Positions 27,450 to 34,442 of a stretch of DNA of 64,000 nt are shown piece after piece (positions within the stretch are counted from its first letter, which is position 1; every line of letters starts with the position of its first letter). Made by a program: the position numbers and the translations under genes. The stretch is from Anaeromyxobacter sp. Fw109-5. GTDB lineage: Bacteria; Myxococcota; Myxococcia; Myxococcales; Anaeromyxobacteraceae. Location: the NCBI RefSeq assembly GCF_000017505.1, contig NC_009675.1, positions 186,001 to 250,000 on the forward strand, written 5' to 3'. The notes beneath the pieces were generated by a model that ran no database searches, was not told the origin of the DNA, and saw only the letters and a list, made by a program, of their open reading frames with translations.

Positions 27450-28454
27450 TCAGCGCGGCGCGGCCGCGGACAGGCCGAGCCGGGTGAGCACCTGCTCGCG
27501 CAGGAGCGGCAGGTAGCTCTTGTCGCAGTAGCTGCGGATGGCGACGTAGCAGCCGCGGCAGTCGTTCGTGCGCGCGAAGCGCTGGATCAGCTCCCGCTGC
27601 GAGCGCGCCTTCACCGGCTTGTGGGCACACGGGCGGAAGAACCCCTCGGGCGTGACGAGCAGGAAGCGATAGCCGGCGCGGCAGCCGGGGATCCCCCCGT
27701 CCGCGAAGAAGCGGTAGAGGCCGTCCAGGTCGGGCGCCGGGTTGCGCACGGGCCCTCCCCGCCGCTTGAGGTCGAGGACCGCGTCGAGCTGGGCCCGCAG
27801 CCCTCGCAGGTCCTCGGGCGACGAGACGAGGTAGTCCGTGTTCCCCGTCCGCAGGGCGGAGTACGCGCTGAAAGAGATGCTCGAGCCCCATCTGCGCGCC
27901 GTCTCGCACAGCCGGGTCAGGTCGCCGGCGTTGAGGCGAGACACGGCGCAGTTCAGCACCACGTCGCCGTGGCCGCGCGAGGTCAGCTCCGGCACGAGCC
28001 GCTCGAGCCTGCGGAAGAGGCCGGGTACGCTGCGGAAGTCGTCGTGGCGCTCGTCGGGGAAGTCGAGCGAGATGGAGAACTGGTTCACGCCGGCGGCGCG
28101 CAGCGCCTCGTACTTGGGGGCGCTCAGGAGCGTGCCGTTGCTGACCACGATGAGGTAGGGGGCGCCGCGGCGCTCCTTGATCGCGCGCGCCACCTCCACC
28201 ACGTCGCGGCGGAGCAGGGGCTCGCCGCCGGAGAGCTGGACCGCCACCGGCCGGAGCTCACGGTAGATCTCGCCGATGCGCTGCGGCGAGAGCGGCGTCT
28301 CGTCGCGCAGGATCCCGCCCTTGTCGCAGTGCTTGCACCGGGCGTTGCAGGAGCCGGTGAGCTCGAAGGAGACGACCAGCGGGCGATCCGCCAGGTAGTT
28401 CCGGCTGCCGCGCAGGAAGAGGCGGAGGACGGTCGCGACGCCGAGCTGGTCCAT
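27450..28454 (-). CDS. Radical SAM enzyme with SPASM-like C-terminal cysteines
   Basis: 334 residues. The radical SAM cluster motif is Cys36-x3-Cys40-x2-Cys43 (GSCNARCKHCDKGG), followed by QLSGGEPLLR, which binds SAM. The C-terminal third carries Cys258, Cys276, Cys299, Cys302 and Cys310 spaced like a SPASM/twitch domain that holds auxiliary iron-sulfur clusters, as in peptide- and lipid-modifying family members. The start has a GGGAGG ribosome site. It lies 13 bases after the Tes-like gene and is the last gene of the seven-gene minus-strand operon. The substrate is unknown; association with lipid or lipoprotein chemistry is inferred from the operon. Confidence 0.88.
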   Translation of the reverse strand: MDQLGVATVLRLFLRGSRNYLADRPLVVSFELTGSCNARCKHCDKGGILRDETPLSPQRIGEIYRELRPVAVQLSGGEPLLRRDVVEVARAIKERRGAPYLIVVSNGTLLSAPKYEALRAAGVNQFSISLDFPDERHDDFRSVPGLFRRLERLVPELTSRGHGDVVLNCAVSRLNAGDLTRLCETARRWGSSISFSAYSALRTGNTDYLVSSPEDLRGLRAQLDAVLDLKRRGGPVRNPAPDLDGLYRFFADGGIPGCRAGYRFLLVTPEGFFRPCAHKPVKARSQRELIQRFARTNDCRGCYVAIRSYCDKSYLPLLREQVLTRLGLSAAAPR

Positions 28455-28467
28455 GCGGGCGCCTCCC

Positions 28468-30267
28468 TCACACGGTTCGTGCGCCCGCGCCCGCTCCTTC
28501 GCCCGCGGCGCCGCGGCGGGCCCGCCACTCCTGGAGCGGGATGGCGTGCTTCCGCTCCACGCGCTGACGGTGAACGGGGCCGCAGTTGTAGGCGCAGAAC
28601 GGGAACATCCCCTCCGGCGTGGAGTAGTGGATCACGCAGCGCTTCACGCGCTCGACGTCGAAGTTGTAGCGATCCTGGAAGTGCATCCCCGCCGCGAGGA
28701 GCGTCCGGTAGGTGCGCTCGCCGGCGCGCCCGCGGCCGACCCTCTTGTCCGTCATGCCGCGCAGCGCGTGCAGGAAGGTGCGGACGGTCAGCCCCTCCGG
28801 CGCGAGCTCCTTGCGGAAGTGGCGCGCGAAGAGGAGCGGGACGCGGACCTTGTGGAGGCCGCGGAAGCGCGCGCGCTCGACCCGGGAGGCCAGCCGATCC
28901 AGGTCGCGGAAGAGCCCCTCGACGTCGAGGAAGCGCGTGATCGGCACGGCGTTCCCGTGCCGGTCCACGACGAAGTACGCGCCCGACGAGCAGGCCGGAT
29001 GGGCGGTGGCGGTGATCTTGGGGTCGCCGGTGAACGCGGCGATGAGGCGCGACAGCGGCGCGGTGATGGCGAGCGGGTAGAAGTCCCGCATCGGCTCGAG
29101 CCAGCCCGCCGCGCCGAGATCGCCCGCGAGATCACCCAGCGTGTAGCGCTTGGCCTCGCGATCGGCGAGGGAGATGCGCCCCGTGAACGAGACGGGCTGG
29201 TAGGCGATCCCGCTCACCACGTGGATGTTGTCGATCGCGAACCGGAGGATCTTGGCGACCTGATCGTCGTTCACCCCCTTCACGATGGTCGGCACGAGGC
29301 AGACCTTCATCCCGGCGGCGTGGATCTGCTCGAGCGCGCGGCGCTTCACCTCGAGCAGCGGCCGGCCGCGGGTGACCTCGTGCACGGCGTCGTCGACGCC
29401 GTCGAACTGCAGGTAGATGGTGTGCAGCCCGGCCTCCGCGGCGGCCTTCGCGAACCCCGGCTCGGCGAAGCGGATGCCGTTGCTCGCCGCCTGGACGTGG
29501 CTGAAGCCGAGCTCGTTCGCCCTCCGCACGAGGGCGAGGAAGTCGGGGTGGAGGGTCGGCTCGCCGCCCGAGAACTGCACCGCCGTCGCCGGCACCGGGC
29601 GGTAGGCGCGGAGCCGCTCGAGGAGCGCGACGGCCTCGTCGAAGGTCGGCTCGCACACGTAGCCCGTCGCGCTCGCGTTCGCGAAGCAGATGGGGCAGCT
29701 CAGGTTGCAGCGGTTCGTGAGGTCGATCTGCCCGAGCATCGTGTGGCTCTGGTGCATGTTGCACAGGCCGCAGCTGCCGGGGCAGGCGTCGGCGGCGGGC
29801 ACGCGCGGGTTCTCGACGCCGGCGCCGTCGCGGAAGCTCCACTGCTGCATCTTGAGGAACAGGGCGCTGTTCGTGAACACCCGGTCGCGCACGTAGCCGT
29901 GCTCGGGGCACGTCTTCTCCATGTACACGTCGCCCCGCCAGTCGAACACCCGCCCCAGCACCGTCCGCGCGCACTCGGGGCAGAGGGTCTCCACCGTCTT
30001 CGGCAGGGCGCGCACCACCGGCCGGATGGGCGTGCCCGAGTACGTTCGCACCGCGGAGCCGGGGCGATCGGGTGCGGCCTCGTGGAACAGCACGTCGTGC
30101 AGCGCCTCGCGGATGGCCCCGTGCTCGGGGCAGGTCTTCTCGAGGACCACCCCGTCGCCGCTCACCCTCAGCGTCGCCGCGAGCACGCGCTCGCACGCCG
30201 TGCACTGCGACTGCATCGGGCTGCTAGGGGCCTGGGTGAGCCGCGGATCCGAGGACGCCTGCGCCAT
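28468..30267 (-). CDS. Radical SAM enzyme of the MJ0619/Tes (tetraether lipid synthase) class
   Basis: 599 residues. Two N-terminal iron or zinc knuckles (Cys22-x2-Cys25 with CPEHG at 46-50; Cys96-x2-Cys99 with CPEHG at 120-124) precede the CPGSCGLC cluster (Cys162, 166, 169) and the radical SAM triad Cys187-x3-Cys191-x2-Cys194 in TNRCNLSCPICFANA. Cys426 and the C-terminal group Cys544, Cys558, Cys562 (HYSTPEGMFPFCAYNC) complete the family pattern. The archaeal member MJ0619 (Tes) joins lipid tails by carbon-carbon bonds; bacterial relatives are candidates for membrane-spanning lipids. The ATG at 30267 is chosen over one at 30294 because AAGGGGGAG precedes it. Reaction and substrate here are inference. 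Confidence 0.85.
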   Translation of the reverse strand: MAQASSDPRLTQAPSSPMQSQCTACERVLAATLRVSGDGVVLEKTCPEHGAIREALHDVLFHEAAPDRPGSAVRTYSGTPIRPVVRALPKTVETLCPECARTVLGRVFDWRGDVYMEKTCPEHGYVRDRVFTNSALFLKMQQWSFRDGAGVENPRVPAADACPGSCGLCNMHQSHTMLGQIDLTNRCNLSCPICFANASATGYVCEPTFDEAVALLERLRAYRPVPATAVQFSGGEPTLHPDFLALVRRANELGFSHVQAASNGIRFAEPGFAKAAAEAGLHTIYLQFDGVDDAVHEVTRGRPLLEVKRRALEQIHAAGMKVCLVPTIVKGVNDDQVAKILRFAIDNIHVVSGIAYQPVSFTGRISLADREAKRYTLGDLAGDLGAAGWLEPMRDFYPLAITAPLSRLIAAFTGDPKITATAHPACSSGAYFVVDRHGNAVPITRFLDVEGLFRDLDRLASRVERARFRGLHKVRVPLLFARHFRKELAPEGLTVRTFLHALRGMTDKRVGRGRAGERTYRTLLAAGMHFQDRYNFDVERVKRCVIHYSTPEGMFPFCAYNCGPVHRQRVERKHAIPLQEWRARRGAAGEGAGAGARTV

Positions 30268-30310
30268 GATCTCCCCCTTGACGGTCGGTGCCATGGACGA
30301 GGGTACCGGT

Positions 30311-31006
30311 CTACGGCACGACGCTATAGCCCTCAGGTGCGGTGAACAGAAAGAGTGAGCCCTCGATCGCGACCCCTCTTTGCACGTCGGAGAGCACGAA
30401 CCGCGTCGTGTCGCCGGAGGTCTCGTGCAGCAGGATGTCGCGGGGTAAATGATCTTTGGGGTCGAGCGTCAGCTCGACGCGGGTGAACGAGGCGGCGAGC
30501 TCGGGACCGCGCGGCGTCAGGGACAGCACCGGCGCGCCCCCGGCGCCGAAGGCGAGCGTCGTCTCGAACGCGTCCGCGAGCGCCGCTCCGCAGGCGCCGA
30601 AGCCGATCGTCGAGAGGATCCCCTCGGCGCGCGAGCGGCCGACGGTGAACCGCTGCACCTGGCGGATGCGCGGAAACACCGCCCAGCCGCGATCGCCCGC
30701 GATGACGGTCCACGCGCGGTCCGGCGCGGAGTACTCCCACCGGAGCCTGTCCGGCTTCCGGTAGTAGAGGACGCCGGACGAGCGGTCCTCCTCTCCGATG
30801 GCGGTGAACCCCTTCGTCTGGACGAAGCGGGCGCGGAGCGTGGTGGTGGCCTCGCGCGCGCGGCAGTGCGCGTCGAGCACCCCGGCGAGCGTCCGCGGCG
30901 GCCCGTCACGCCCCGCAGCGGGCGAGGGCGGAGCCGCCAGGAGGAGCGCGACGAGCGCGACGGCCGCCGCCGGACGCGCTCCGCGCGGGAGCTCAGGCGC
31001 CGGCAT
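30311..31006 (-). CDS. LolA-like periplasmic lipid/lipoprotein carrier
   Basis: 231 residues. A signal peptide (about 1-31, AAAVALVALLLAAPPSPA) precedes a LolA-type half-barrel: early LRARFVQTKGF, then SGVLYYRKPDRLRWEYSAPD, which is the hallmark LolA segment, and a C-terminal TRFVLSDVQ strand. LolA proteins carry acylated cargo across the periplasm to the outer membrane. The start lies 14 bases inside the preceding VTT gene. The Tes-like gene begins 43 bases after its stop. Cargo is unknown, and because the operon also has an ABC transporter and an outer-membrane lipoprotein, this is probably a dedicated second Lol-like route. Confidence 0.85.
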   Translation of the reverse strand: MPAPELPRGARPAAAVALVALLLAAPPSPAAGRDGPPRTLAGVLDAHCRAREATTTLRARFVQTKGFTAIGEEDRSSGVLYYRKPDRLRWEYSAPDRAWTVIAGDRGWAVFPRIRQVQRFTVGRSRAEGILSTIGFGACGAALADAFETTLAFGAGGAPVLSLTPRGPELAASFTRVELTLDPKDHLPRDILLHETSGDTTRFVLSDVQRGVAIEGSLFLFTAPEGYSVVP

Positions 31007-31676
31007 CGTCGGAGCTCCGGGTGCGCGCGCGCGCCCCGCGCGCGCGATCGAGGGCGGCCTTCGCGGCGCCGACGAGCGCGATCGCGAGCGCGACCACGAA
31101 GATGGTGAGGTTGGAGGGCCGCAGCTCGTGCCCCAGCACCGCGAACAGGAGATAGCGGGGGAACCTGCCCACGTAGGACGCGAGGACGTACGCGGGGAGC
31201 GGGTAACCAGCGGAGATCGCGAGCAGGCGCACCGCGTCGACCGGCAGGGGGACGAAGGAGGCGAGCGCGAGCGAGAGGAACGGCGCCCGGCGGAACCACG
31301 CGACGGCGCGAGCGTGCCACGCGCTCTCGCGCGCCCGCCGGAGCCGGCCGGCGCGCCAGAGCCCGCTCACGATGTGGTAGTCGTGCAGGTTCGCGATGCA
31401 GGTCCCGGCCGTCGCTACCAGCGCGACCCACAGCACGCCGGCCTCGCGCGCCGCCCACAGCACGATCCAGGCCGTCGGCAGCGGGAGGAACGTGCACGCG
31501 AAGCTGAGGTAGAGCAGCAGCAGGATGAGGACCTCGAGGCCGGGGCTCCGCAGCGTGTTGCGGGCGAGCCAGAGCGCCGCGCCGCTCGCGGCGACGAACC
31601 CGGTGAAGGCGAGCGCCCACGAGCGCCAGGCGAGGTCTCGCGTCGCCGCGGCGGCGCGGGTGGCGGGGAGGCTCAT
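30993..31676 (-). CDS. VTT/DedA-superfamily membrane protein
   Basis: 227 residues with about five hydrophobic segments. The VTT-like part runs from about residue 50 to 200 and contains FLPLPTAWIVLWAA, FVPLPVDAVRLLAISAGYPL and ASYVGRFPRYLLFAVLG, which align in kind with the conserved Pro-Arg-Gly core of TVP38/TMEM64/DedA proteins. Relatives move lipids between bilayer leaflets. It ends in a basic Arg-rich tail. Its ATG overlaps the ATPase stop (ATGA), and it overlaps the LolA-like gene by 14 bases. In this operon a lipid flippase or scramblase role is the simplest reading. Confidence 0.78.
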   Translation of the reverse strand: MSLPATRAAAATRDLAWRSWALAFTGFVAASGAALWLARNTLRSPGLEVLILLLLYLSFACTFLPLPTAWIVLWAAREAGVLWVALVATAGTCIANLHDYHIVSGLWRAGRLRRARESAWHARAVAWFRRAPFLSLALASFVPLPVDAVRLLAISAGYPLPAYVLASYVGRFPRYLLFAVLGHELRPSNLTIFVVALAIALVGAAKAALDRARGARARTRSSDDAGA

Positions 31677-32431
31677 GCCCCATCCTCGGGCGCGAGCAGG
31701 GGGGAGGCGGACCGCGGCCGGAGCGCGCCGGCGGGAACGGCTGCGCCGTCCCGCATCTGGATGACCGTGTCCGCCACCGCCGCGCACTCCGCGTCGTGGG
31801 TGATCATGAGGATGGTCGGCCCCGCGCCCGTCCCGATCTGCCGGAAGAGCGACATCACGGTGCGTGCGTTCGTCGAGTCGAGGTTCCCGGTGGGCTCGTC
31901 GGCCAGGACGAGGCGCGGCTCCTTGACGAGCGCGCGCGCGATGGCGACGCGCTGCTGCTCGCCCTGGGAAAGGTCGAGCGGCCGGCTGCGGCGCTTGCTC
32001 TCGAGGCCGACGCGCGCGAGCAGCGTCCGGATGCGCTCGTCCGACCGGTCGGTCCGCCCGGCGATGCGGCAGGCGAGCTTCAGGTTGTCCTCCACGGTGA
32101 GCGCGGAGATGAGGTTGAGCCGCTGGAACACGAACCCCACGTCGCCGCGCCGGAAGGCGGTGAGCGCCCGCTCCGGCGCGCGCGTCACCTCGAGGCCTCC
32201 GACGCGCACCGAGCCGGAGGTGGCCCGGAGCATCCCGCCCACCACGTAGAGCAGCGTGGACTTGCCGCAGCCGGACGGGCCCATGACGGCCGCGAACGTC
32301 CCCGGCGCGACGTCGAGGTCGATCCCGCGCAGCGCCGGAACGGCGATCCGCCCGCTCCGGTACTCCTTCACCAGCCCCCGGACCTGGATGGCGCTCCCGC
32401 CCGGCACCTCGCTCCTCTCGCGCCCCGTCAT
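31673..32431 (-). CDS. ABC transporter ATPase, LolD/MacB type
   Basis: 252 residues. Walker A GPSGCGKST near residue 52, the Q-loop segment GFVFQRLNLISALTVEDN, signature LSQGEQQRVAIARAL, Walker B LVLADEPTGNLDS and the H-loop histidine in ITHDAEC are all intact. The LNLISALTVEDN and TGNLDS forms are typical of LolD/MacB/FtsE-type ATPases that drive mechanotransmission rather than classical transport. It is translationally coupled to the permease upstream and the VTT gene downstream by ATGA overlaps. Confidence 0.95.
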   Translation of the reverse strand: MTGRERSEVPGGSAIQVRGLVKEYRSGRIAVPALRGIDLDVAPGTFAAVMGPSGCGKSTLLYVVGGMLRATSGSVRVGGLEVTRAPERALTAFRRGDVGFVFQRLNLISALTVEDNLKLACRIAGRTDRSDERIRTLLARVGLESKRRSRPLDLSQGEQQRVAIARALVKEPRLVLADEPTGNLDSTNARTVMSLFRQIGTGAGPTILMITHDAECAAVADTVIQMRDGAAVPAGALRPRSASPLLAPEDGA

Positions 32432-33522
32432 TCGTAGCTCAGCGCCTGCACGGGATCCTGCCGCGCGGCGAACCAGGCCGGGTACAGCGCCCCGAGGAGG
32501 CCGCTCGCGATCCCGACCCCCCCGCCCACGAGGATCCAGAACCGCGTCACCTCCACCGTGAGGAGCGGGTACCAGCTCCGCAGCGCCGCGACCGAGGCGA
32601 GCGTGAGGGCGTAGCCCGCGAGGACCCCGCAGCCGGTGAGCAGCAGGGACTCCAGCACGACCGTGCCCATGATGCGGCGCCGCGAGGCGCCGAGGGAGCG
32701 CAGGATCCCGATCTCGCGCGTCTTCCCCAGGATGGTCATGTACATGGCCAGCGAGACGACGAGCAGGCTGACGACGAGCGTGGTGCCCGTGATCGCCCCG
32801 ATGAACTCCCGGAGCCCGGTCATCGAGCGCGCCATCTCGTCGGCGAGCCCCTCCAGGATCTGGCAGCGCACGCCTTCGATCGCGGCCTCGATCGCGGCGG
32901 CGGTCGACTTCACCGCCCCCGGCGACGTGCAGCGCACGAAGAAGAGCGACACGCGCCGCTCCTGGTGGAGCATCGCCTGCAGCTCCGCCATCGGGAGGAA
33001 GATGCGCGCCCCGACGCCCTCCTTCGAGACGCCCACGATCTCGAACCGGGCGCCGAGGATCTCGACGCGATCGCCCACCGCCAGCCGGGCCGCGGCCGCG
33101 AGGCGGGAGTCGACGACCACCTCACCTCGTCCGCGCAGCGGTCGCCCCTCCACGATCCGCAGCCCGCCGCCGATGGAGGAGAACTGCTCGGGGTCGATGC
33201 CGTAGACGACGTAGAACGCGTTCCGGAAGGTGGTCGTCCAGGCGACCACCGGCGAGACGGCCGCGACGCCGGGCAGCGCCCGCAGCCGCTCGGCGTAGCG
33301 CTCCGGGAGCACGCCGCTCTTCAGGGCCAGGAACTGGGTCGCCCCGGCGGGCTGCACGATGAGGTCGCCGCCGACGTTCTGGATGCGCTGCGCGACCTCC
33401 TGGATGGATCCCCGGGTCAGACCCACCACCACGAGCAGCAGCGCCACGCCGATCCCGATGGCGAGGACGCAGATCGCGCTCCGCACCTTCTTCTGGAGGA
33501 CGTTGGCGAGGGCGAGCGTCAC
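32428..33522 (-). CDS. ABC permease, FtsX/MacB/LolC-E type
   Basis: 364 residues: one N-terminal helix (about 18-38), a periplasmic MacB-PCD-like domain (about 45-225), then three C-terminal helices forming the FtsX domain with KTREIGILRSLGASRRRIMGT, the conserved coupling region, and YPAWFAARQDPVQALSYE at the end. Because only one permease gene is present, the transporter should be a homodimer, as in LolF-type systems, instead of LolC plus LolE. It overlaps both neighbours by four bases. Confidence 0.93.
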   Translation of the reverse strand: MTLALANVLQKKVRSAICVLAIGIGVALLLVVVGLTRGSIQEVAQRIQNVGGDLIVQPAGATQFLALKSGVLPERYAERLRALPGVAAVSPVVAWTTTFRNAFYVVYGIDPEQFSSIGGGLRIVEGRPLRGRGEVVVDSRLAAAARLAVGDRVEILGARFEIVGVSKEGVGARIFLPMAELQAMLHQERRVSLFFVRCTSPGAVKSTAAAIEAAIEGVRCQILEGLADEMARSMTGLREFIGAITGTTLVVSLLVVSLAMYMTILGKTREIGILRSLGASRRRIMGTVVLESLLLTGCGVLAGYALTLASVAALRSWYPLLTVEVTRFWILVGGGVGIASGLLGALYPAWFAARQDPVQALSYE

Positions 33523-34352
33523 CGGTCGCGCTCCGTCCCGTCGACCCTCTCGACCCGCGCTCCGGGGGGAGACAGCGGCCGGAAGGCGCGCGCGTCCAGC
33601 CCGGGCGGATTCACCGTGAGAGAATCGAACTCGACGAGGACGGAGCCGCCGGCGACGGGGTCCTGCACGCTCAGCCGCTCGGGCTGGAGCCGCCCGTCGC
33701 GCTCACGCTGGCGCTCCCGGAGGATGACGAGCTCCTCCCGCCCGTCGGCGTCGTAGAGCACCTCGCGCTCGACGGCGAACCGCCGCCGCTCCACCCAGAG
33801 CCGCCGGTGCAGCCGGCCCGCCCGGCGGATCGAGAGGACGTACGTCTCGCCGTCCTCCCGGACCTCCAGCGCGTCTGCGGGGCCGGGCGGCTCCACGAAC
33901 AGCGCGCGGAGGAGCGCGCGCGCGTCCAGGCGGAGCTCCCGGCCCCGGGCCACGACGCCGCGCACCGTGGTGCCCGTGTACACCACGCGCTCGCTCGGGA
34001 CGTGCAGCCAGAAGCGCTCACCGTCGCTCACCAGCGTGAACAGCGTCGGCATGAGGGAGCGGTAGCCCTCCACGAACAGCCCGGGCGCCGCGCCGTCGCT
34101 CCACGGGCTGCGGGCCGCGAGCGCGCCGCGGCAGGAGCGCGCGCCCGCGGCCGCGCGCTCCTGGAAGGTGAGGGTGACCTTTCCCTTCAAGGCCACGAGG
34201 CCCGCGGCGTCGTCGACGAGCCGCCGCGCGAGCTCCTCGGGCGAGGCCGTGCGGATCGGGCGTCCGGAGAGCGGATCGCCTGGCGCCTGGCGCGCCGCGC
34301 AGCCCGCGATCAGCGCCGCGAGCGCCGCCCCCAGCCACGGCCCGGATCGCAT
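33519..34352 (-). CDS. Outer-membrane lipoprotein, DUF4292/LolB-like
   Basis: 277 residues from the ATG at 34352; an upstream in-frame ATG would add 12 residues and push the signal peptide inside. The signal peptide ends in lipobox LIAGC, so the mature protein is lipidated on a cysteine near residue 18 and lacks Asp at +2, consistent with outer-membrane sorting. The body (LKGKVTLTFQER, LVSDGERFWLHVPSERVVYTG) has the strand pattern of LolA/LolB-fold DUF4292 proteins. As the first gene of the seven-gene operon it is a candidate outer-membrane receptor for the LolA-like carrier. Confidence 0.82.
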   Translation of the reverse strand: MRSGPWLGAALAALIAGCAARQAPGDPLSGRPIRTASPEELARRLVDDAAGLVALKGKVTLTFQERAAAGARSCRGALAARSPWSDGAAPGLFVEGYRSLMPTLFTLVSDGERFWLHVPSERVVYTGTTVRGVVARGRELRLDARALLRALFVEPPGPADALEVREDGETYVLSIRRAGRLHRRLWVERRRFAVEREVLYDADGREELVILRERQRERDGRLQPERLSVQDPVAGGSVLVEFDSLTVNPPGLDARAFRPLSPPGARVERVDGTERDR

Positions 34353-34442
34353 GGCCACAGCGTCGCACGGCGGATGGGTGGCGGACACTGCCCCGAGAGA
34401 CCCCCCCGAAGCGACGAGTCGACACGGGGATGAGACGATCCG

